Source: Planctomycetota bacterium (lineage in GTDB: Bacteria > Planctomycetota > UBA8108). Taken from it: DNA of 15,298 bases. The first letter of the stretch is position 1, and every line of letters begins with the position of its first letter. Below the pieces are notes generated by a model. That model worked only from the letters and a program-made list of their open reading frames with translations. It was not told the DNA's origin and did no database searches. The stretch is taken from contig JAKUSY010000023.1 of the NCBI GenBank assembly GCA_022451445.1, forward strand, positions 1 to 15,298, in the 5' to 3' direction. A program made the position numbers and the translations under genes. Shown one piece after another: positions 1-6,497 of this stretch.

Positions 1-21
1 AAAAGGGGGCACAAATAGTGG

Positions 22-38
22 CTGAACAGGGGGTTCAG
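22..38. repeat. Perfect 6-bp inverted repeat downstream of the NicO-type gene
   Basis: CTGAAC at 22-27 and GTTCAG at 33-38 form a 6-bp stem with a five-base loop, about 43 bases beyond the stop of the minus-strand transporter gene. A GC palindrome, CCGGGCCCGG, lies beside it at 40-49. Neither is followed by a T run on the minus strand, so a rho-independent terminator is not supported. The hairpins might mark a transcript end. Bases 1-80 hold no gene that I can support. Confidence 0.3.
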
Positions 39-80
39 TCCGGGCCCGGGAAGTGCCGATAAAATAAGGGGGCCGTGTTC

Positions 81-1661
81 TCAGAACCCCATCCAGGCGA
101 GGATTCCATCGATCTCCGCAGGTCTTGACAGGACCGTGCGCGCTACCACGAAGGCGCCCAGCGCGATGATCAGCAGGGCGGAGACCAGCGAGACCGTGCG
201 GGAGAATCCGGGCAGCTTCCTGCGCAGTGGAGCCAGGGCAGGGAGGGAGGCGAGCAGCTTTTTTCCGCTGATCGTGAAAATGCCGATCAGCACCAGCACG
301 GATCCCAGTCCGAGGCTGAAGGCGACAAGCAGGAGCAGCGAGAAGAGGAGCTTGCCGGGTTGATGCAGGCCCATGGCGATGATCATGATCCCCGGGGCGC
401 AGGGCAGGAGTCCACCCGAGATCCCGAGGCCGAAAAGATCCCTCAGCCGCCGCTTTGGCGTAGCGCATGGGCTGGAATGATCGCGGGCCTCATCCCGGGA
501 CGCCTCGGAGTCCCGGTTGGCGCGCCTACGGAAGCTGACCAGCCCCATGGCCGTGAGCAGGAAACCGGAGAGCAGCATGCAGGTGGTGAAGATCCTCTCC
601 TGGATGGCTCCCCTGGCAAGGTTGCCGGCGACCACCGGAAGAATGGCCCCGATGCCGAAAAAAAACAGGGTATGGGTAAAGGTCGTGATCAGTCCCAGCA
701 GGAAGGCGTGTCGGTAGCGGCACCTCGAGCCCGCGAGGTAGGCCGCGACCATGGTCTTGCCGTGGCCCGGGGCCAGCGAGTGACTCGCTCCCAGCAGGAA
801 GACGAGGAGGAGGCAGACCGCGAACCACGAGCTCGCCGAGCCGTCCTGCTTGAGCAGGGAATTGAGAAACGCGGTTTCGATCTCTTTGCGAGAACGGGGC
901 TCTGTGGCCGGTGCCCGGGAGGCCGTCCTTCCGCCCGGCGGATTCACCTTCGCATCGAGAGGGAGGGGGCTGGTCGTCGCGCCGGCTTCCGGGGGATGGA
1001 CGCTGAGATCGGCCATCAGCTTTCGGCCCTCGAGGATGAGCTGGTCGCCCTGGGCATCGATCATCTGGTTCTCCGGTCCGGGCTCGATAAACCGGTATCG
1101 GATGGATGCCTTTGAGGGATCGAGACCATGCCCGGAGAAGGGGACCAGGAAAAGGGGAGCGCCGGGAACCGTTCCCTCGAAGATCTGGTCGAGAATTTCG
1201 ACCCGGTATGTCTTTCCCGTCCTCATCGGCCCGCCAGCGAGGTGGGCGACAACCGTGTAATAGAGGCTGAAGGGGGTCGGCGCGATCTGGCCGACGAGGC
1301 CTTCGTGGAGGGATTTTCTCAGCTCTACGGTGAGCTTGGCATCATCCGCGAGGCAGGTGATGGCGGGGCTCTCTTCCTCTGCTCCACGACGCAGGATCCT
1401 TTTCTCCCAGTTTTCCAGCAGGTAGGCATCGGCCTCCTTCTTCTCCACCACGGAGTTCCGGTTGGAGTCAGCCGCGAGCATCTCGGCCTGGGCCCAGGAC
1501 CCCCTGAACCCGATGTCGATCGAGATCTCCACGTGGTCTTCAAAGAAGAGCACACGGCATTGGCTGCCGGCGAGGTGGCGGGGAACGTGAGCCCGGACGC
1601 TTGATGGCAGTAGTGCTCCCAATAAGGTGAGAAGAAGACAGGCTGGGATTCTGCTATTCAT
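81..1661 (-). CDS. NicO/RcnA-family metal transporter with N-terminal EF-hand-like lumenal domain
   Basis: This is a probable inner-membrane nickel/cobalt-type transporter of 526 residues. Residues 1-24 form a signal peptide ending near VRA|H. Residues 25-275 form a large extracytoplasmic domain followed by a Pro/Arg-rich linker. Residues 276-510 hold about six membrane spans. The family signature HSLAPGHGKT is at 294-303, and the second signature GGLLPC is at 416-421, after a charged cytoplasmic loop (376-407). A single EF-hand-like loop at 65-76 has D65, N67, N69, V72 and E76 in the canonical positions, with Ser in place of the usual Gly at position 6. The family moves Ni or Co, usually as efflux; the substrate here is not visible. 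The ATG at 1659-1661 directly precedes the signal peptide. The Shine-Dalgarno sequence is weak. No metal regulator lies nearby. Confidence 0.83.
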   Translation of the reverse strand: MNSRIPACLLLTLLGALLPSSVRAHVPRHLAGSQCRVLFFEDHVEISIDIGFRGSWAQAEMLAADSNRNSVVEKKEADAYLLENWEKRILRRGAEEESPAITCLADDAKLTVELRKSLHEGLVGQIAPTPFSLYYTVVAHLAGGPMRTGKTYRVEILDQIFEGTVPGAPLFLVPFSGHGLDPSKASIRYRFIEPGPENQMIDAQGDQLILEGRKLMADLSVHPPEAGATTSPLPLDAKVNPPGGRTASRAPATEPRSRKEIETAFLNSLLKQDGSASSWFAVCLLLVFLLGASHSLAPGHGKTMVAAYLAGSRCRYRHAFLLGLITTFTHTLFFFGIGAILPVVAGNLARGAIQERIFTTCMLLSGFLLTAMGLVSFRRRANRDSEASRDEARDHSSPCATPKRRLRDLFGLGISGGLLPCAPGIMIIAMGLHQPGKLLFSLLLLVAFSLGLGSVLVLIGIFTISGKKLLASLPALAPLRRKLPGFSRTVSLVSALLIIALGAFVVARTVLSRPAEIDGILAWMGF

Positions 1662-1730
1662 GGTCGTTTACCGGGATGAGGGGAATAAATACCCATAGGG
1701 GCAGCAAAAGGCGGGAACAGGATCTTTCTC

Positions 1731-1773
1731 CCGGATCTATGAACTCAAAAGGAACCGGATCTATGAACTCAAA
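1731..1773. repeat. Tandem 24-base duplication covering the nuclease stop codon
   Basis: The 19-mer CCGGATCTATGAACTCAAA occurs at 1731-1749 and again at 1755-1773, separated by five bases, giving a 24-base period. The right-hand copy contains the last codons and the TAG of the minus-strand nuclease gene (stop at 1761-1763). The left-hand copy is a duplicate of that gene end lying just past the stop. A weaker partial copy, GGAACAGGATCT, is at 1714-1725. The arrangement fits slippage or a short tandem duplication. Confidence 0.85.
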
Positions 1774-2489
1774 GAGTATTCGATCATCGCATCCACGGAG
1801 TCACCAAGATCTTTGCAGAACATGGCAACACACTCTGTTTCCTTCAGATGGAGAAGGAGCAAATTCTCGACGCTGACTTCGAATGATTTTTCAAACAGCC
1901 GCTTGTAGAGCGAAAGCTGGAGATTGTAGTGGACGGAATTACAGTCCATTAATTGAGCCGAAGGCGGCTTGATTCCGCACTTCCCCATGTAAGACGCGCG
2001 GTCGATTTTTCTACTGGTTTTCCAGTCGAGAAGCGCCACTTTTTTTTCGGTTTCATTGAAGGCGACGAGGTCGATAGTTCCCATGAGCCGGGTGTCGGTA
2101 TCGTAAACAACAAATTCACTGAGGTAATTCCAGCCCGGTCCCTGCCGTTCCCGGTATTTTTCGAACCAGGTTACTCCCTGGTTCGCCTTGGGAAGAGTAG
2201 GGCTCTCCTGGTTTTCGATATACGCCTGTATTTCCTTATGGGCGTCTGTTCCCGCGTCTCTTCTAGCGTGCCATTCATCGATCAGGGACTCGACGGTGTA
2301 ATCCCTGTACCTGTAGTGGGTCTTTACCAGGTTCGTGGCGATTTTTACCTCATCGAACGGTTCGAAAAAAGAACCGATGAATGTGGTGCAGCTGTTGAAT
2401 TGGATTCCGGCGTCGCTCTTCAGCTTGTAGGTGTGGTCACTTTCATTGAATTCAATTTCAAGTTGTGACTTTTTCAACGTTTCGAGCAT
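1761..2489 (-). CDS. PD-(D/E)XK exonuclease, RecB/MGME1-like
   Basis: This is a predicted single-domain nuclease of 242 residues. Family marks appear in order: an N-terminal segment of the type HxYxL followed by a CTTFIG strand (19-39), GTDAH with H84 (80-84), E125 on a strand, GTID with D140 (137-140), the catalytic DWK with D155 and K157, and QLSLY with Q191 and Y195. This spacing is that of phage RecB-like and MGME1-like exonucleases that act on DNA ends, and the length suits a stand-alone enzyme. An open frame continues upstream to 2642 but overlaps the helicase gene. The ATG at 2487-2489, with AGGAG five bases before it, is the better start. The gene follows the helicase stop by 16 bases, so co-transcription is likely. 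It is AT-richer than its neighbours: two sample lines count 40% and 48% GC, against 62% for a helicase line. That suggests transfer, perhaps from a phage. Confidence 0.8.
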   Translation of the reverse strand: MLETLKKSQLEIEFNESDHTYKLKSDAGIQFNSCTTFIGSFFEPFDEVKIATNLVKTHYRYRDYTVESLIDEWHARRDAGTDAHKEIQAYIENQESPTLPKANQGVTWFEKYRERQGPGWNYLSEFVVYDTDTRLMGTIDLVAFNETEKKVALLDWKTSRKIDRASYMGKCGIKPPSAQLMDCNSVHYNLQLSLYKRLFEKSFEVSVENLLLLHLKETECVAMFCKDLGDSVDAMIEYSLSS

Positions 2490-2493
2490 GAAG

Positions 2494-2501
2494 TCTCCTT
2501 T
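2494..2501 (-). promoter_or_regulatory. Ribosome binding site that decides the nuclease start
   Basis: Read on the minus strand, AAAGGAGA lies here, with five bases between the core AGGAG and the ATG at 2487-2489. The open frame reaches further upstream to 2642, but that extension lies inside the helicase coding region. This site is the reason for choosing the internal ATG. Confidence 0.75.
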
Positions 2502-2505
2502 TTTT

Positions 2506-4776
2506 TCAGAAATCGGAAGAAAACCCGATGATCCGGAGGTTGGCATGCGAGATGACGAATTGTTTTTCTCCGGCGGCCTTGAACCTGACGGTGACCCTGC
2601 GCCGTTCTCCAAAACCGTTTGTCCGGACAACCTCGCCTTCACCGTATTCTTCGTGGGCTACCCGGGTTCCGGCCAGGTATGGATCCTCATCGCCATCGAA
2701 GAAATTTCCGAATGGATCTTCATCGGCAAAAGGGTCGATGTCGAGCTCGTCGAGACAGTCTTCTTCCCGCGCGCGTCCGCCGCCGGGTCGCTTCAGTCGC
2801 TGCCCGTGCAGGCTCGCCTTGGTTTCGGCATCGAGCTCGATGTGCTCAGCGCTCTCGTCCGTGGGGCGGGTCAGCTCGCTGAGAAAACGTGAGGGTATCG
2901 ATGGGTTGATCTGGCCGAAGCGCTGCCGGCTGTTGGTATGTGTCAGGTAGAGCGCCTGTTTGGCTCGCGTGATCCCCACGAACAGCAGCCTCCGCTCTTC
3001 TTCGATGTCGGGTTCGGCATCGTCGGATCTCAGCAGGGGAAGGACTCCATCCTCGACCCCGGCGATAAGCACCACCGGGAATTCGAGTCCCTTGGCTGAA
3101 TGCAGGGTCATGAGCGACACCCGGTCCTCGCGACGATCCCAGCGGTCGACATCTCCGAGGATGGCGGTCAATTCAAGGAACCCGGTGAGCGAGCCCTCGG
3201 GATGGTTTCGATCATATTCGACCGCCGCTCCCACAAGCTCGCCGATGTTCGTCTTGCGCTCCTGGGTCTCTTCGTGGCCCATGCCATCGAGCAGGCGTTC
3301 GTAGCCCGTCTCCCGCAGTATGGCCCGCAGTATCTCCTCTACTGATGCTGACTCCTTCCGCGCATCGACAAGCTTGAGGTAAATCAAGCGAAAGCCGCCG
3401 ATAGCCTTGCGCTGGCGGGTGGTGAACAGCTCGTCCAGCTCCTCGCTGAGCGCCACGTCGAGGAGGTTCCTGCCGAGCTCGCGAGCGACGCTCTCCAGCC
3501 GGGCGATGGTTCCCTTGCCCATGCCCCTTGGCGGTACGTTGATGACGCGCTTGAGGCTCTCAGAGTCGCGGGGATTGTCCATGATGCGCAGGAAGCCCAG
3601 CAGGTCCTTGATCTCCTTGCGCAGGAAGAACTCGATCCCGCCGATAATGGCGTAGGGGATGTTGGAGTAGATCAGTTCCTGCTCGATAGCCCGGGAGAAC
3701 GCGTTCAGACGGTAGAAGATCGCTATGTCGCCACAGGGTGTCCCCGCGGCGATGAGGCTCCTGAGCAGGGTCGAGATCTCCCGCGCCTCCTCCATCTCGT
3801 TGAGGAACCGGTAAATCCGCACCGGCTCTCCCTGGGGATTTTCGGTCCAGAGGTCCTTGGGTTTGCGCTCGATGTTCCTGGAGATCAGGGCGTTCGCCGT
3901 AGCGAGGATATTACCCGTGGAGCGGTAGTTCTGCTCCAGGAGGATAATGCGGGCTCCGGGGTAGTCTTTCTCGAAGTTCAGGATGTTGTTAATGTCCGCA
4001 CCGCGCCAGTGGTAGATCGACTGGTCGGGATCGCCGGTGATGCAGAGGTTCCCGTGACTCTTCGCCAGCAGGGAGCTGATGCGGTATTGGACAGAGTTGG
4101 TGTCCTGGTATTCGTCGATGAGGATGAACCGGAATTGCTCCCTGTAGCGCTCGAGCAGGTCCTCGTTTTCCTCCAGCAGCCTGACCGTGAGCAGGAGGAG
4201 ATCATCAAAATCAAGCAGGTTGCGCTCGCGCATGGCCTCGGTATAGAGATTGTAGAGATCCCGCAGCACCTGCCCGTGCTTGTAGTCCGATCCCAGCGAG
4301 GCGTCATCTCCCTGCCGGACGTTTTTTATTTTACTGATCGAGGACAGCAGGCTGGCCGGATCCCAGAGCTGCGAGTCGATGTTCTGTTCCTTGAGTATGG
4401 TCTTTACCAGCGCCTTGCAGTCATCACGGTCGCAGATCGTGAAGGAGGAATCGTAGGGTTCGATCCGATAGGCATGGCGGCGCAGGAGCTTCGCGGAGAA
4501 GCTGTGGAAGGTTGAAACCCAGGGACCGCTCGAGCCGCAGAGTCGCTCGGTGCGCTCCTTCATCTCGCCCGCGGCCTTATTGGTGAAGGTGATGGCGAGG
4601 ACGTTGTCGCCCGGGACTCCCGAGCGCAGCAGGTGCGCTATGCGGTGGGTGATGACCCGGGTCTTTCCGCTGCCGGCCCCGGCGAGGACCATGAGGGGCC
4701 CTTGACCGTGAACTACCGCTTCGCGCTGGGCGGGATTGAGCTCTTCGAGTAACTCGTCGAATCGTGTTTTTTCCAT
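2506..4776 (-). CDS. PcrA/UvrD-type superfamily 1 DNA helicase
   Basis: This is a 3'-5' DNA translocase/helicase of 756 residues, full length for the family. Visible motifs are: Q motif LNPAQREAV (13-21), Walker A GAGSGKT (33-39), Ia ITFTNKAAGEMKER (62-75), STFHSF (88-93), Walker B LIDEYQDT with D221 and E222 (219-226), III GDPDQSIYHWRGAD (248-261), IV LEQNYRS (280-286), V LHSAKGLEFPVV (558-569) and VI RRLLFVGITRAK (595-606). After an acidic linker (674-698) comes a PcrA-type C-terminal module (703-750, GTRVAHEEYGEGEV and a FISHANLRI-like end). In PcrA and UvrD this module binds RNA polymerase. Family roles are nucleotide excision repair, mismatch repair, removal of RecA filaments and relief of replication-transcription conflicts. 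PcrA and UvrD cannot be separated from sequence alone. The start is the ATG at 4774-4776; its Shine-Dalgarno sequence is poor. Confidence 0.95.
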   Translation of the reverse strand: MEKTRFDELLEELNPAQREAVVHGQGPLMVLAGAGSGKTRVITHRIAHLLRSGVPGDNVLAITFTNKAAGEMKERTERLCGSSGPWVSTFHSFSAKLLRRHAYRIEPYDSSFTICDRDDCKALVKTILKEQNIDSQLWDPASLLSSISKIKNVRQGDDASLGSDYKHGQVLRDLYNLYTEAMRERNLLDFDDLLLLTVRLLEENEDLLERYREQFRFILIDEYQDTNSVQYRISSLLAKSHGNLCITGDPDQSIYHWRGADINNILNFEKDYPGARIILLEQNYRSTGNILATANALISRNIERKPKDLWTENPQGEPVRIYRFLNEMEEAREISTLLRSLIAAGTPCGDIAIFYRLNAFSRAIEQELIYSNIPYAIIGGIEFFLRKEIKDLLGFLRIMDNPRDSESLKRVINVPPRGMGKGTIARLESVARELGRNLLDVALSEELDELFTTRQRKAIGGFRLIYLKLVDARKESASVEEILRAILRETGYERLLDGMGHEETQERKTNIGELVGAAVEYDRNHPEGSLTGFLELTAILGDVDRWDRREDRVSLMTLHSAKGLEFPVVLIAGVEDGVLPLLRSDDAEPDIEEERRLLFVGITRAKQALYLTHTNSRQRFGQINPSIPSRFLSELTRPTDESAEHIELDAETKASLHGQRLKRPGGGRAREEDCLDELDIDPFADEDPFGNFFDGDEDPYLAGTRVAHEEYGEGEVVRTNGFGERRRVTVRFKAAGEKQFVISHANLRIIGFSSDF

Positions 4777-4831
4777 CGTTTCCAGTCAGTTCAGCAGGGT
4801 GGACCGGTTCTACCGACCCAGCTTAAGATAA

Positions 4832-4843
4832 CTGCGATCGCAG
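4832..4843. promoter_or_regulatory. 12-bp perfect palindrome, candidate operator before the helicase gene
   Basis: CTGCGATCGCAG is a perfect palindrome 56 bases upstream of the helicase start. On the minus strand it lies in the 17-base spacer of a weak promoter-like pair, TTAGCG and TATCTT. That placement would suit a repressor site. It has the CTG...CAG ends of a proteobacterial LexA box but with six rather than ten bases between them, so I do not call it a LexA box. Function is inferred from position only. Confidence 0.3.
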
Positions 4844-4862
4844 GGAGCGCTAAGCAGAAACC

Positions 4863-4881
4863 CGCAAGAGGCGCTCTTGCG
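4863..4881. repeat. Perfect 8-bp hairpin in the divergent intergenic region
   Basis: CGCAAGAG (4863-4870), loop GCG, CTCTTGCG (4874-4881). The stem is perfect but no T run follows on either strand, so it is not an obvious intrinsic terminator. It lies between the divergent helicase and TPR/alpha-CTD genes. The remainder of 4777-5089 shows no coding potential. Confidence 0.5.
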
Positions 4882-4980
4882 TTCCGTGAGCCTTACCGCT
4901 GGGCATTATCGGCAGCTCTCTCGACACCAGGATCATCAGGAAAAAAATACGGATTCTGGGGGTCTGAATTTCCTCAGGTG

Positions 4981-5009
4981 TTGACAAAACAGCATCTTGG
5001 GACTAATTT
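4981..5009 (+). promoter_or_regulatory. Sigma70-like promoter for the TPR/alpha-CTD gene
   Basis: A perfect -35 box TTGACA (4981-4986) is followed after 17 bases by TAATTT (5004-5009), a weak -10. An overlapping TTTAAT at 5007-5012 would give a 20-base spacer. It lies about 80 bases upstream of the chosen TTG start. A transcript would begin near 5016 and could carry ruvA as well. Confidence 0.5.
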
Positions 5010-5077
5010 AATGCGTTTACCTAAGGTTGCCGGCAGGGGTTTCGGCGCCTTCTTTTTTTCTCCCGTTTCCGCAGCAC

Positions 5078-5085
5078 GGAGAGGG
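5078..5085 (+). promoter_or_regulatory. Ribosome binding site that decides the TPR/alpha-CTD start
   Basis: GGAGAGGG ends four bases before the TTG at 5090-5092 (GGAG core eight bases before it). The upstream TTG at 5027 has no properly spaced site and would add a Pro/Phe-rich stretch unlike the rest of the protein. Confidence 0.6.
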
Positions 5086-5089
5086 TCTT

Positions 5090-6463
5090 TTGGACAATTT
5101 AATTTCGGACCAAACAAGCGAACAACCGGATCAGGATCTGGGCGCTATCGTCAGTGAAATCGCCGGCGCCGGCCTTCAGAAAGAATCTTTTTCACGCCTC
5201 TCTTACGAGGCCTACTCCATGGTGAAGGGGCCTGACAAGCTCAGGGCGCTCGTTTCCGATTGGGGCGTGGTGGCCGGGTCGATTCCCTCGAATGCCGATG
5301 CCGGCGCCATTCTCGGGTATTTTCAGATGATCCTCGGCGACCTGGATGCGGCGAAGGCTACCCTGGAGTCCAGCAGCTCTTCGGACTGGGCCTCCTACTG
5401 GCTCTGTCGGATCCTGCTGGGAAAGAAGATGCCGACTGAGGCCCTGGCGATCGCCAATAAGTTCCAGGGCGCTTCCTCCGTCTCGGTAGATTTCGCCTAC
5501 GTGGCGGTTGAGGCGCTCCTGCAGGGCGGCAACCTGGAGGATGCCGGGAAGATCCTGGACTCCCTGAGGTCGAGGGAGGGCGAATCCAGCCAATTTGCCT
5601 ACTGTAGCGGGCTGTGCAGCGAGAGCGCTGGAGATTACCGGGAGGCGATCGATTCTTTCCAGCGTGCCGTCGAGATCGACGATGGTAATTTCGAAGCCCA
5701 TTTCCGGCTGGGCTACCTCCTGGGCTTTCATGCCACCGAGGAGGAAGAGCAGGATGCCCTCGCGCTCAAGTCCTACGAGAAGTGCCTTCAGGCTCGTCCC
5801 ATCAATACCCACGTGGTCATGAATCTCGGGGTCCTCTACGAGGATTGTGAGCGCTACCACGATGCCATCCAGTGTTTCCAGGCGGTTCTCAAACACCATC
5901 CGACCGATGATCGAGCGAAGCTCTATCTCGAAGACGCTGTCGCCTCTACCACCATGTTCTATGACAAGGAGCAGGAGAAGAAGGCGGATCGTCAATCCCA
6001 GGTGCTCAGGGTTCCGGTCAGTGATTTCGAGTTATCGGTGCGGAGCCGCAACTGCCTGCAGAAGATGCATATCGATACGCTCGGTGACTTGATCATGCGT
6101 ACCGAGCAGGAGCTTCTCTCCTACAAGAATTTCGGGGAGACATCCCTGACCGAGATCAAGGACATGCTGACCCAGAAGAGCCTGCGCCTCGGGCAGGGAC
6201 TCGAAGACATGGACAGTGAGCCCCTCTCGCCCAGGAATCCCCTCGAAGCTTCGGCCGATCCCCATCTGCTTGACACCCCGATCGATTCGCTGAACCTCTC
6301 TGTACGCAGTCGGCGCTGCATGGAGCGTTTGAATGTCCGGATGGTCAGGGACCTGATCAACAAGACCGAGGTTGAGCTCATGTCGGCCAAGAATTTTGGA
6401 ATGACGTCTCTTACCGAGATCAAGCAGCAGCTCAACGAGAGGGGTTTGTCGCTGCGCGGCTGA
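5090..6463 (+). CDS. TPR protein with two C-terminal RNA polymerase alpha-CTD modules
   Basis: This is a predicted cytoplasmic protein of 457 residues from the TTG at 5090 (478 if TTG 5027 is used). An acidic N-terminal tail is followed by helical TPR-like repeats, clearest at about 166-285 (for example GDYREAIDSFQRAVEID and ERYHDAIQCFQAVLKHHP). After a short charged linker come two alpha-CTD modules, at about 308-370 and 395-457. Compared with E. coli alpha, module 1 keeps the residues matching R265, N268, C269, G296, S299 and E302. Module 2 keeps them except that the N268 position is Arg. Both have Thr at the K298 position. In RNA polymerase these residues bind UP-element DNA and activators. 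The alpha N-terminal dimerisation domain is absent, so this is not rpoA. A role as DNA-binding regulator or polymerase partner is inferred. ruvA follows after 34 bases. Confidence 0.85.
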   Translation: MDNLISDQTSEQPDQDLGAIVSEIAGAGLQKESFSRLSYEAYSMVKGPDKLRALVSDWGVVAGSIPSNADAGAILGYFQMILGDLDAAKATLESSSSSDWASYWLCRILLGKKMPTEALAIANKFQGASSVSVDFAYVAVEALLQGGNLEDAGKILDSLRSREGESSQFAYCSGLCSESAGDYREAIDSFQRAVEIDDGNFEAHFRLGYLLGFHATEEEEQDALALKSYEKCLQARPINTHVVMNLGVLYEDCERYHDAIQCFQAVLKHHPTDDRAKLYLEDAVASTTMFYDKEQEKKADRQSQVLRVPVSDFELSVRSRNCLQKMHIDTLGDLIMRTEQELLSYKNFGETSLTEIKDMLTQKSLRLGQGLEDMDSEPLSPRNPLEASADPHLLDTPIDSLNLSVRSRRCMERLNVRMVRDLINKTEVELMSAKNFGMTSLTEIKQQLNERGLSLRG

Positions 6464-6464
6464 A

Positions 6465-6483
6465 TTTCAGGTAAATCCTGAAA
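6465..6483 (+). promoter_or_regulatory. Hairpin between the TPR/alpha-CTD gene and ruvA
   Basis: TTTCAGG (6465-6471), loop TAAAT, CCTGAAA (6477-6483): a perfect 7-bp stem starting one base after the upstream stop and ending four bases before the ruvA ribosome binding site. No T run follows, so it is unlikely to be an intrinsic terminator. It might act in RNA processing or attenuation between the two genes. Confidence 0.4.
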
Positions 6484-6487
6484 ATCC

Positions 6488-6493
6488 GAGGTG
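6488..6493 (+). promoter_or_regulatory. Ribosome binding site for ruvA
   Basis: GAGGTG with four bases before the TTG at 6498-6500. This supports the TTG start, which also places YHHLRGKL at the N-terminus where RuvA proteins carry the matching xGxLRG strand. Confidence 0.6.
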
Positions 6494-6497
6494 TCAC

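Noticed and set aside
360..1115. 251-codon open frame on the plus strand
   Set aside because: It is opposite the NicO-type transporter gene and has a low-complexity Gly/Arg/Glu composition typical of a shadow frame.
1676..1876. 66-codon plus-strand frame with a repeated GSMNSK peptide
   Set aside because: The peptide repeat is just the translated 24-base DNA duplication, and the frame runs antisense into the nuclease gene.
4832..4843. LexA box reading of the palindrome
   Set aside because: The spacing between CTG and CAG is six bases, not the ten of the proteobacterial box, and the planctomycete LexA motif cannot be judged from one site.
5192..5995. 267-codon open frame on the minus strand
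   Set aside because: It is antisense to the TPR region of the alpha-CTD protein, with no start signal or motif.
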